6,808 nt of DNA, from positions 1 to 6,808 of the forward strand of contig USCE01000070.1 in assembly GCA_900553105.1 (NCBI GenBank). The letters run 5' to 3'. Shown here piece after piece: positions 1 through 5,733 of the stretch (the first letter of the stretch is position 1; the number at the start of each line of letters is the position of its first letter). This stretch comes from an uncultured Sutterella sp. (GTDB taxonomy: Bacteria > Pseudomonadota > Gammaproteobacteria > Burkholderiales > Burkholderiaceae_F). Both the position numbers and the translations under genes were made by a program. Under the pieces are notes generated by a model. The model made no database searches. It worked only from the letters and a program-made list of their open reading frames with translations, and was not told the origin of the DNA.

Positions 1-50
1 TACGAGATAGGCTCCGGTCTCGTGGGCTCGGAGATGTGTATAAGAGACAG
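1..50 (+). other. Illumina Nextera i7 adapter (sequencing artefact)
   Basis: Positions 1-8 are the end of the P7 oligo (TACGAGAT), 9-16 an 8-nt index (AGGCTCCG), 17-31 the Nextera read-2 segment (GTCTCGTGGGCTCGG), and 32-50 the 19-bp Tn5 mosaic end (AGATGTGTATAAGAGACAG). This is library-construction DNA and not part of the genome; genomic sequence begins at 51. The recognition rests on knowledge of the kit oligos. Confidence 0.99.
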
Positions 51-956
51 AGCCACGACCGAGCGAGCCAAGCTTCTCGGTTCGTACCCCCCTTCTAATA
101 CACTCACCAATTTTTTATTGCAGACGGTTTCAGCGACATTGTCGATAATGCGAGTGATGTGAGCGTAATCTAAATCAGAAAAATCAAGCCCAGATTGAAT
201 ATCAGCTACGTGAGCATCAAAACCGGCAGATACAAAAATCATCTCAGGGGCAAACTCTTGCATCAACGGCAGCCAACGACTGCGGATGACCTCACAGGCA
301 TCATCGCCGCTATCGCCGTATTTTAAAACGGCACGAATAACGTTAGGGGCACTTACTGTATTCTCTACATGTGGGAAAATGCCTTCCTGATAAATTGAGA
401 AAAAGTGCACACCATCGCGATTTTGTAAAATGTCTTCCGTGCCATCACCGTGATGAGCATCGATATCAATGACGGCGACTCGCTTCAGGCCCTTGACAGC
501 TAATGCATACAACGCGGCGATAGCCACGTTATTGAAAATACAAAAACCGCCGGGTTTATCACGGTGAGCATGATGACCAGGAGGTCTGACACAACAAAAA
601 GCTTTATTAAAAGTACCGTCAAGGACTTGATCGACGGCTTCAAGTACACAGCCGGCTGCTCTCACCGCAGCTTTAAGTGACTCTTTTCCAATAACAGTGT
701 CTTCGCTCAGATGAATAATCCCACCATCGTTGCTCGGCACTGCACTTTCAACCCGCTTGAGATACTCCAGATCGTGAGCACGCAACAAGTCCTCGTACGA
801 AGCAGCACGATCGGTCTCAATTTGTTTAAAAGCCCCCATCAGACCGGAAGCGACCAACCGTTCTTCAATCGCGGTGATTCGCTCGGGAGACTCCGGGCTT
901 TCTGAGCCTGTCAAGTGCAAATAGCACGACGGATGAGTAAATAAGCCGGTTGGCAA
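51..956 (-). CDS. Class II HDAC-like deacetylase (acetoin utilization / acetylpolyamine amidohydrolase superfamily), 3' truncated
   Basis: A 302-codon reading frame runs off the genomic end at 51, so only the last residues (probably about ten) are missing. The protein belongs to the zinc-dependent arginase/deacetylase fold family, which removes acetyl groups from lysine or polyamine-like substrates in the cytoplasm; the bacterial substrate cannot be read from sequence. Signature blocks in order are HDLEYL (61-66), RPPGHHAH (124-131, the catalytic His pair), GGFCIFNN (136-143), DIDAHHGDGT (164-173, with zinc ligands D166 and H168), SAGFDAH (243-249, with zinc ligand D247) and LEGGY (287-291, with transition-state Tyr291). 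All catalytic positions are intact. The start is TTG at 956: the frame has no ATG between the in-frame glf stop (989-987) and the conserved N-terminus, and AGAAGGA lies 6 nt before the TTG. It follows glf by 30 nt and is probably cotranscribed with it. Confidence 0.92.
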
Positions 957-986
957 TTGTGATCCTTCTTCGTTAATTCTTTTATT

Positions 987-2096
987 TTAGCGATTGGCGA
1001 AGCATTGCTCACCTAATTGCAACGCACGACCCACAGCTTTGTCCATATCGTAATAACGATAGTCCCCGAGGCGTCCCATAAAGACTACCTTGTCATCGCG
1101 CCCAGCCATCTCGCAGTAACGAGCATAAAGCGCTTGATTGGCAGGCGATGGTACCGGGTAGTAGCGCTCATTTTCTCCGTTGACAAAAGCCTGCGGATAC
1201 TCATAAGAGACAACCGTCTTGTCAGAAACCGTATCCAAGAAATATTTGTACTCCCCAATTCGCGTGAAATCGTAATTGCACGGATAGTTGATGACCGAAT
1301 TCTTTTGAAAGTACGGACGATCAAACGCTAGGAATTCAAAGCGAAGACTACGGTACGGCAGTTCACCTTCTGCATAGTCAAAGTACTCGTCAATGGGGCC
1401 GCTATAGAAAACTCGATCAAAATCGGCCTTCATCGAATGTTCATACGCCGTATTCAGCTTGACGGAAATGGCCTTATGATCGAGCATCTTTTCAATCATG
1501 GCCGTGTAACCGGCAAGCGGAATGCCTTGGTAACGATTTTGGAAATAGCGATTGTCACGACTGATGTAAACCGGCACTCGTCCCGTAACCGCAGGATCCA
1601 AATCCTCGGGTTTCATTCCCCATTGCTTCAAGGTGTAATGCAAGAACACCTTTTCATAGATGTAATCGGCCAAAAACTGCAAGTCGCTATCACCCGTTTG
1701 ACGCAATTGCAAAATCGGCACCTTCACGTTAAAACCGAAGTGAGAAAGAAGCTTCTCTTCAAGGCGGGCAGCCATCGCAGAAGGAAATAACGCTTGGATT
1801 GAGTTTAGATTAAAAGGAATCGGCACATATTGACCGTCAATCAAAGCCAGTACTTTGTGTTGATACGGAAACCACTGCGTGAAGCGACTCACAAAAGCCC
1901 AAACGGCTTTCTCATCGGTATGGAAAATGTGCGTGCCGTACTGATGCACATCAATGCCGTTTTCATCAAAATAATCAAAGCAGTTGCCGGCAATGTGATC
2001 CTTACGATCTATCACTGTCACGGTGTGCCCATGTTCGGCCGCCACTCTGGCTAACGTTGCGCCGGAAATCCCGCAACCGACAATTAACACGTTCAC
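987..2096 (-). CDS. glf: UDP-galactopyranose mutase
   Basis: This FAD-dependent cytoplasmic enzyme interconverts UDP-galactopyranose and UDP-galactofuranose, the Galf donor for surface glycans. It has 369 aa, the usual length for bacterial Glf. The FAD-binding Rossmann motif is VGCGISGATLA (6-16), followed by HIAGN (34-38), the YGTHIFHT block (53-60), KQWG (157-160), RYQGIP (188-193), FTRI with Arg279, EYP with Tyr300, and the C-terminal GRLGDYRYYDM (341-351) with Tyr349 and Asp350. By my alignment to E. coli Glf, the active-site Arg of the PVR motif (R174 in E. coli/Klebsiella numbering) is Tyr177 here, which is unusual. The start is GTG at 2096, with GAGGTG a few nt upstream. It overlaps the stop of the upstream lipoprotein gene in a GTGA, suggesting translational coupling. 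No glycosyltransferase or other polysaccharide gene is in the window. Confidence 0.95.
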   Translation of the reverse strand: MNVLIVGCGISGATLARVAAEHGHTVTVIDRKDHIAGNCFDYFDENGIDVHQYGTHIFHTDEKAVWAFVSRFTQWFPYQHKVLALIDGQYVPIPFNLNSIQALFPSAMAARLEEKLLSHFGFNVKVPILQLRQTGDSDLQFLADYIYEKVFLHYTLKQWGMKPEDLDPAVTGRVPVYISRDNRYFQNRYQGIPLAGYTAMIEKMLDHKAISVKLNTAYEHSMKADFDRVFYSGPIDEYFDYAEGELPYRSLRFEFLAFDRPYFQKNSVINYPCNYDFTRIGEYKYFLDTVSDKTVVSYEYPQAFVNGENERYYPVPSPANQALYARYCEMAGRDDKVVFMGRLGDYRYYDMDKAVGRALQLGEQCFANR

Positions 2097-2551
2097 TTTC
2101 TCACCTCTTTTCTCTCAACGGTTACAGGCGCTTGAAGCGTCTTGTCCACAATGATCGCCATACTCGGGCGCATCCGATAAGTCATTTTTTCGCCGATTTG
2201 CGCTTCGTAGGTAAAAACCAACCCGTGATCACCTTTAGACAAAGAAACGGGCATTAATTCAGTACTGTGATCAGTCTCAGGTTCTGCCACGGCAATCACA
2301 AAGCTTTTCTCAAAATCAATCGGTGTGGGCAAACCGTTTTTACCCATGAAGGAGGCCATCCCGAAAACTTTCTCAAAAGAGGCTTTGTCTTTGAATACCA
2401 CGGGAACAACCGAGACGTTATTTTTAACAAAGTAACGTTCGGCTACGGTAAAAGGCAGATGGGGTTGCGTTTGAGGCAAGCCTCTATCGACACTGCATCC
2501 TGCAATCATCACAACGGCGCTCCCTAATGCTGCTAACAAAAACTTGTTCAT
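2093..2551 (-). CDS. Small hypothetical lipoprotein
   Basis: I do not recognise a named family. From ATG at 2551 the product is 152 aa. Residues 1-19 form a lipoprotein signal: Lys3, a hydrophobic core, then lipobox IAGC with the modified cysteine at Cys19, so the mature protein should be membrane-anchored on the periplasmic side. The remainder is a small beta-rich soluble region with the stretches FEKSFVIAVAEP, ELMPVSLSKGDHGLVFTYEA and GEKMTYRMRPSMAIIVDK. These resemble small PrcB-like domains and Bacteroides hypothetical lipoproteins (weak resemblance, from memory). A longer ATG frame to 2683 exists, but its extra 44 codons lie over the metQ terminator and put the signal peptide internally, so I reject it. 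The AAAGAG ribosome site is about 10 nt upstream of the chosen ATG. The last codons overlap the glf start by 4 nt (GTGA). Confidence 0.8.
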   Translation of the reverse strand: MNKFLLAALGSAVVMIAGCSVDRGLPQTQPHLPFTVAERYFVKNNVSVVPVVFKDKASFEKVFGMASFMGKNGLPTPIDFEKSFVIAVAEPETDHSTELMPVSLSKGDHGLVFTYEAQIGEKMTYRMRPSMAIIVDKTLQAPVTVERKEVRK

Positions 2552-2601
2552 AGCATCAAAACTCTTTAATAGCTGAATCATTTTAGCAGAGGGCCTCTTC
2601 A
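2552..2601 (-). promoter_or_regulatory. Candidate promoter of the lipoprotein-glf-deacetylase unit
   Basis: The gap between the metQ terminator and the lipoprotein start holds TAAAAT (2585-2580, minus strand), one mismatch from the sigma70 -10 consensus. The putative -35 (TTGGGT, 15-nt spacer) is weak. Transcription would begin about 20 nt before the ATG at 2551. Position supports it more than the -35 does. Confidence 0.35.
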
Positions 2602-2652
2602 CCCAAACGAAAACGGCAAGACTCATCGGTATTAACCCGACAAGTCTTGCCG
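2602..2652 (-). terminator. Intrinsic terminator of the metNIQ operon
   Basis: On the minus strand a perfect 10-bp stem (CGGCAAGACT 2652-2643 with AGTCTTGCCG 2623-2614) encloses a second 4-bp stem (TCGG/CCGA) across a 2x2 internal loop, making one long hairpin. It is followed by the T-rich tract TTTTCGTTT (2613-2605). It lies 24 nt after the metQ stop codon, where an operon terminator is expected. Confidence 0.9.
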
Positions 2653-2676
2653 CTTCAGTCTCTAAACCGACGTTTT

Positions 2677-3507
2677 TTACCAAGCCGGCGTATAGGCGCC
2701 TTGATAAGCCTCCTGCAAAGTCTTAGCGACAGCATCAGTTTGATAGGCTTTTACAATCTTTTGGTACAGCGCATTGTCTTTATCTTCGGTCCTCGAGACA
2801 ATCACATTGACCAATTGACCGACGTAGGGATTGGTTTTCGGATCAATATTTTCAGCGTAAATCGCATCTTTTTCAGGATTTAAACCCGCAGTAAATGCGT
2901 TACCGCCGTTAATCAATGCTGCACTCACATCGGGTAATAAGCGCGCCAAAATGCCAGATTCAGCTTCGCGGATTTTAATTTTGACGTTGTAATGCGTGAT
3001 ATCGAGCTTATTGGGCACAAAACCCTTGGCAGGATCCACTTTGACTAAACCGGCTGCTTCCAATAACTTGATTGCTCGCCCCCCGTTTGTTAAGTCGGAG
3101 GGAATGGCAATAATGTCTCCGTCTTTAATATCAGCAATCGATTTGATTTTTTCCTTATTGTTATAAATTCGCAAAGGCGTAATAATCGTGTCGCCAATCG
3201 CGGTAATTTTGTAGCCGTTGCGTTCAATGTCATTGGCCAAAAAGGCTTTGTGTTGGAAAGCATTCAAATCCAATTCTTTGTCTGCCAAGGCACGATTGGG
3301 TGTTGCGTAATCGGAAAACTTCACCAATTTCACACGAATTTTTTCCGGGGCTAACAATTCGTTGACCGTATCCCATTGTGCGTTATAGTCGCCCACTACA
3401 CCGACTCGTACTTCAGTCCATTCGTCTGCTGCAAAGGCACTCCCCGCAGACAAGATACAGACACAAGCCAAAGCAGCAGCCGATTTTAAGAAGTGACGTT
3501 TTTTCAT
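2677..3507 (-). CDS. metQ: D-methionine-type periplasmic binding protein MetQ (NlpA family)
   Basis: This is the substrate-capture component of the MetNIQ methionine importer, 276 aa, normal for the family. Residues 1-26 form a signal peptide (KKRHFLK n-region, hydrophobic 9-24, probable cleavage AFA|ADEW). Many MetQ proteins are lipoproteins, but neither Cys15 nor Cys17 sits in a proper lipobox, so this one is predicted to be a free periplasmic protein. Family blocks are RVGVVGDY near the mature N-terminus, LDLNAFQHKAFL, GDIIAIPSDLTNGGRAIKLLE, DVSAALINGGNAFTAGL and NPYVGQLVNVIVSR. The start is ATG at 3507, with AGGAG 7 nt upstream. It begins 27 nt after the metI stop and ends just before a strong terminator. 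Related NlpA proteins can prefer L- or D-Met or other amino acids; the metNI neighbours and the Met-rich leader favour methionine. Confidence 0.95.
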   Translation of the reverse strand: MKKRHFLKSAAALACVCILSAGSAFAADEWTEVRVGVVGDYNAQWDTVNELLAPEKIRVKLVKFSDYATPNRALADKELDLNAFQHKAFLANDIERNGYKITAIGDTIITPLRIYNNKEKIKSIADIKDGDIIAIPSDLTNGGRAIKLLEAAGLVKVDPAKGFVPNKLDITHYNVKIKIREAESGILARLLPDVSAALINGGNAFTAGLNPEKDAIYAENIDPKTNPYVGQLVNVIVSRTEDKDNALYQKIVKAYQTDAVAKTLQEAYQGAYTPAW

Positions 3508-3534
3508 GATATTTCTCCTAAGAAAATTAAAAAA

Positions 3535-4215
3535 TCAGTGAGTTGTTTGTCGAATGATCCATTGGCCGAGGCATTGCACGAGGCTGATGACGACCAAAAT
3601 GATGATGACGGTGAGCCAAATCATGTCGCGATAACCCATTTGGTAACCGTAACGAATGGCAAAGTCGCCCAAGCCGCCCGCGCCGATCGCCCCGGCAATG
3701 GCCGTAATACCGACGAAACTGACAAACGTGATCATCGTCACGCGGGTAATACCCGGAATACTTTCTTTCAGATAAACGCCGAAAATGATTTGCGGCACGG
3801 AAAAGCCCATCGCGAGACTGGCCTCAATCAAGCCTTTATTCATGTCGCTTAATACCGTTTCCACTTGGCGCGAGAAAAAAGGCACGGTACCGAAAACAAG
3901 CGCCACAAATGACCCCGTAACTCCACTGCCAGTGCCGACTAAAAAGCGGCTAAGCGGAATCAATAGTACGATCAAAATGATGAAAGGAATCGAACGTAAA
4001 ATGTCGATGGATTTATCAAAAAACAAAAATAAAGGACGGTTCTCACAAAGTCCGCCGGGACGGCAAATCACAAGCAACACACCGATGGCGATGCCCAAAA
4101 CCCACGCGATGGTTCCCGAGACCGCAATCATGATCCCCGTTTGCATCAAGCACTCAATCAGCTCCGGTCCTAATCGATCTAAATGCGGTAAATAAGTCTG
4201 AATAAGTTCATTCAT
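3535..4215 (-). CDS. metI: Methionine ABC transporter permease MetI
   Basis: This is the inner-membrane permease that, as a homodimer, forms the methionine channel and docks two MetN subunits. The length is 226 aa, typical for MetI (about 217-225). Five hydrophobic segments lie at roughly 25-50, 72-93, 101-115, 160-180 and 198-222. The cytoplasmic coupling (EAA) loop is the stretch from Glu131 to Pro154 (EASLAMGFSVPQI, then KESIPG), followed by the conserved GAIGAGGLGDFAIRYGYQ block (175-192). The start ATG overlaps the metN stop in an ATGA (4215-4212), and its GGAGG ribosome site lies 7 nt upstream inside the final metN codons, so translation is probably coupled to metN. metQ follows after 27 nt in the same operon. 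Confidence 0.96.
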   Translation of the reverse strand: MNELIQTYLPHLDRLGPELIECLMQTGIMIAVSGTIAWVLGIAIGVLLVICRPGGLCENRPLFLFFDKSIDILRSIPFIILIVLLIPLSRFLVGTGSGVTGSFVALVFGTVPFFSRQVETVLSDMNKGLIEASLAMGFSVPQIIFGVYLKESIPGITRVTMITFVSFVGITAIAGAIGAGGLGDFAIRYGYQMGYRDMIWLTVIIILVVISLVQCLGQWIIRQTTH

Positions 4216-5240
4216 CGCAACACCTCCACTTTCACGTTGCTTTCAATCAGAAATTCTTTAGCGCGTGCAATCGCTTCTTGTTCGCCCTCAACACCGATAC
4301 CGAGCTTGCCCAAGATCGTGCCGCCCAAATAATCGATATTGCCGTAGATGATGTTGGCGCGAACCTTAAAGCGTCGATAAAGCTCACTCATCATGGGTTC
4401 GCCTGCCACGTTACCCTTAAAGGTCAAAAGCCAGACCGCTTGGTCGTTATCCAAGCCTTGCACGGCATTGGGGGTTTGAAGCAGTTCGTAGAAAGAGCCG
4501 AGATTGCCGGCCGCGGCAATAAAGTCCTTTGTGATCGGAGCCTGAGGATCGGCAAAAACGTCAACAACACTACCCATTTCGACAATTTTCCCGTGCTGCA
4601 TAACCGCCACGCGCGAGCAGATTTCTTTAATCACGGACATTTGGTGAGTAATAATGACAAGTGTGATACCGAGACGGCGATTGACTTCTTTAAGCAGTTG
4701 CAAAATGGAATGCGTGGTTTGGGGATCTAGCGCACTCGTTGCTTCGTCACACAAGAGTACTTTAGGATCGTTTGCAAGCGCTCGAGCGATGGCCACACGT
4801 TGCTTTTGGCCGCCTGAAAGTTGTGACGGATAGACATCTTTTTTATCGCTTAACCCCACTAACTGCAACAGCTCCGTAACTTTTTGAGCACGTGCCTCGG
4901 GGGGCAAATCCGTAAGTTTGAGGGGCAACTCCACATTTTCAAACACGGTGCGAGAAGGCATGAGATTGAAATGTTGAAAGATCATACCGATTCTTTGACG
5001 CACCTTGCGAAGACCTGCTGCATCTAATGCCGTGATATCCGTGCCATCAATCACCACTCGGCCTTTTTGAGGGCGCTCCAGCAAATTAATGCAACGCACA
5101 AGCGTTGACTTACCCGCACCGGAAAAACCGATAATGCCGAAAATTTCACCTGCTTGAATCTGCAGTGAAACATCATCAACGGCGGCCACTGTGGTCGCTT
5201 CGGTCTTAAAAAACTTACTAATATGCTCTAGCGTAATCAT
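4212..5240 (-). CDS. metN: Methionine import ATP-binding protein MetN
   Basis: This is the cytoplasmic ATPase of the MetNIQ importer, 342 aa, the standard length. It has Walker A GFSGAGKS (38-45), Q-loop Gln89, signature LSGGQ (141-145), Walker B VLLCDE (161-166) and switch His199. Residues from about 262 to 340 form the C-terminal NIL (ACT-like) domain. In E. coli MetN this domain binds methionine and inhibits transport when the internal pool is high, so this protein likely has the same transinhibition. The start ATG at 5240 matches the family N-terminus; AAAGG lies 8 nt upstream, but a 9-bp hairpin occupies the spacer between that site and the ATG. It is the first gene of metNIQ and is preceded by a 493-nt leader interval holding a Met-rich leader peptide. 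It overlaps metI by 4 nt. Confidence 0.97.
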   Translation of the reverse strand: MITLEHISKFFKTEATTVAAVDDVSLQIQAGEIFGIIGFSGAGKSTLVRCINLLERPQKGRVVIDGTDITALDAAGLRKVRQRIGMIFQHFNLMPSRTVFENVELPLKLTDLPPEARAQKVTELLQLVGLSDKKDVYPSQLSGGQKQRVAIARALANDPKVLLCDEATSALDPQTTHSILQLLKEVNRRLGITLVIITHQMSVIKEICSRVAVMQHGKIVEMGSVVDVFADPQAPITKDFIAAAGNLGSFYELLQTPNAVQGLDNDQAVWLLTFKGNVAGEPMMSELYRRFKVRANIIYGNIDYLGGTILGKLGIGVEGEQEAIARAKEFLIESNVKVEVLR

Positions 5241-5271
5241 GGTTTTAACCTTTCATCACCGCGTTAAAACC
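5241..5271 (-). promoter_or_regulatory. Hairpin abutting the metN start codon
   Basis: A perfect 9-bp inverted repeat (GGTTTTAAC 5271-5263 and GTTAAAACC 5249-5241) with a 13-nt loop ends at the base before the metN ATG. The Shine-Dalgarno AAAGG (5253-5249) sits in the loop and in the first stem base. Folding would obstruct ribosome loading. An upstream arm TTAACCG (5299-5293) can instead pair with CGGTT(T)TAA (5272-5264) with one bulge, giving two exclusive states. The loop also holds a minimal ORF ATG-AAA-GGT-TAA (5257-5246). The repeats are seen in sequence; a regulatory role is inference. Confidence 0.55.
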
Positions 5272-5305
5272 GTTTCTATCGCAAAGCGTTTTCGGTTAAA
5301 CGAAT

Positions 5306-5339
5306 GCACTTCGGATGCAATCAGGCCTTCGAAAAGTGC
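5306..5339 (-). repeat. Inverted repeat in metN leader
   Basis: GCACTT (5339-5334) and AAGTGC (5311-5306) can form a 6-bp stem on the minus-strand transcript, extendable by a CG/CG pair (5331-5330 with 5313-5312) across a 2-nt bulge. It lies between the attenuator-like stems and the start-codon hairpin. No U-tract follows, so it is not an obvious terminator. Confidence 0.4.
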
Positions 5340-5392
5340 CTTCGGTCACAGTGACGTCAGAAAATCAAATTGTTTGAAAGTTTGGGATTGAT

Positions 5393-5469
5393 CAATGTCG
5401 ACTCGTTTTAGGACCTTCCGAGACGACATTGTTTGCGGAGCTGGGGTGCTCCGAAGGTCTTAGAGCACC
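5393..5469 (-). promoter_or_regulatory. Putative attenuator: mutually exclusive stems after the Met leader peptide
   Basis: Four stems can form on the minus-strand RNA. (1) GGTGCTC (5469-5463, the last leader-peptide codons) with GAGCACC (5451-5445), perfect 7 bp, with the UAA stop in its loop. (2) CGGAGC (5453-5448) with GCTCCG (5441-5436), perfect 6 bp. (3) GACCTTC (5459-5453) with GAAGGTC (5418-5412), 7 bp plus GAG/CTC beyond a G-G mismatch. (4) CAATGTCG-T-CTCG (5431-5419) with CGAG-T-CGACATTG (5405-5393), 12 bp with one T-T mismatch. Stem 1 overlaps stem 2 and traps the left arm of stem 3 in its loop. Stem 3's right arm is the loop of stem 4, and its inner pairs use stem 4 bases. A ribosome stalled on the Met codons would block stem 1. 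This is the logic of a ribosome-mediated attenuator; no intrinsic terminator U-tract is visible. Confidence 0.6.
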
Positions 5470-5567
5470 ATCGTCATCATGCACATTCGCATTTGAGCAA
5501 CAAACAACACAGCGCGAGCTGCACAGCCTGCGTCAGTGTCATATTGTTGAGTTAATGCTACGTACAT
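5460..5567 (-). CDS. Methionine-rich leader peptide of the metNIQ operon (putative)
   Basis: This 35-codon ORF starts at ATG 5567 and stops at UAA 5462-5460, 219 nt before metN on the same strand. A possible AAGG ribosome site (5581-5578) lies 10 nt before the ATG, a rather long spacing. Its C-terminal ten residues are MRMCMMTMVL: Met codons at positions 26, 28, 30, 31 and 33, five within eight codons, far above the normal Met frequency. The final codons form one arm of the first of several competing hairpins. Leader peptides rich in the regulated amino acid are the hallmark of ribosome-mediated attenuation (as in his, thr, leu, trp and phe operons), and the downstream operon imports methionine. 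The peptide itself probably has no function beyond being translated. No homologue is known to me; the function is inferred from composition, position and RNA structure. Confidence 0.72.
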   Translation of the reverse strand: MYVALTQQYDTDAGCAARAVLFVAQMRMCMMTMVL

Positions 5568-5586
5568 AATGATCAAACCTTGCTCT

Positions 5587-5617
5587 AAAAAAGAGAATCC
5601 TCGAAACGAGGTTTTTT
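5587..5617. terminator. Small terminator-like hairpin between trmJ and the metN leader ORF
   Basis: CCTCG (5599-5603), AAA and CGAGG (5607-5611) form a 5-bp stem, followed on the plus strand by TTTTTT (5612-5617). On the minus strand the same stem is followed by ATTCTCTTTTTT, so it could work either way. On the minus strand it would end trmJ transcripts, yet it also lies within or just at the start of the presumed metN leader RNA. The stem is short, so strength is uncertain. Confidence 0.45.
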
Positions 5618-5618
5618 A

Positions 5619-5648
5619 AAGGTATCAGAAATCCCTGAAGGTTTTCAA
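5619..5648 (-). promoter_or_regulatory. Candidate metNIQ promoter
   Basis: On the minus strand TTGAAA (5648-5643, one mismatch to the -35 consensus) is followed after 18 nt by TACCTT (5624-5619), a poor -10. Transcription would begin near 5612, about 45 nt before the leader-peptide ATG. It is the best sigma70-like pair I find between trmJ and the leader ORF, but the -10 is weak. Confidence 0.3.
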
Positions 5649-5668
5649 GCTAAAAATGCATCACTTCT

Positions 5669-5703
5669 AGCACAAAGTGCCTAAAACGATACGCTCTTGT
5701 GCT
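5669..5703 (-). repeat. Inverted repeat downstream of trmJ
   Basis: AGCACAA (5703-5697) and TTGTGCT (5675-5669) form a perfect 7-bp stem with a 21-nt loop, extendable by three pairs (TCT/AGA) across a bulged A. It begins about 30 nt after the trmJ stop. The nearest T-run (TTTTT) is about 13 nt beyond the stem, so it is at best a weak terminator or a 3' stabilising hairpin. Confidence 0.4.
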
Positions 5704-5733
5704 TAGAAAGGACACATCCGGTAGCACAATCGC

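Noticed and set aside
2552..2683. N-terminal 44-codon extension of the lipoprotein frame, from ATG 2683
   Set aside because: It overlaps the metQ stop and the operon terminator, places a lipoprotein signal peptide in the protein interior, and has no good ribosome site; ATG 2551 is better.
5191..5391. Plus-strand ORF across the metN start and leader (66 aa)
   Set aside because: It is antisense to metN and its hairpins, has no ribosome site and no recognisable protein features; it is a shadow frame.
5349..5429. Second small ORF in the metN leader (ATG 5429 to TGA 5351, minus, about 26 codons)
   Set aside because: It has no ribosome site, no Met or other amino-acid run, and its coding bases are already explained by the competing stems.
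5241..5460. Known SAM riboswitch in the metN leader
   Set aside because: I see no recognisable SAM-I, SAM-II or SAH core sequence; only simple inverted repeats and the leader peptide. A covariance-model search would be decisive.
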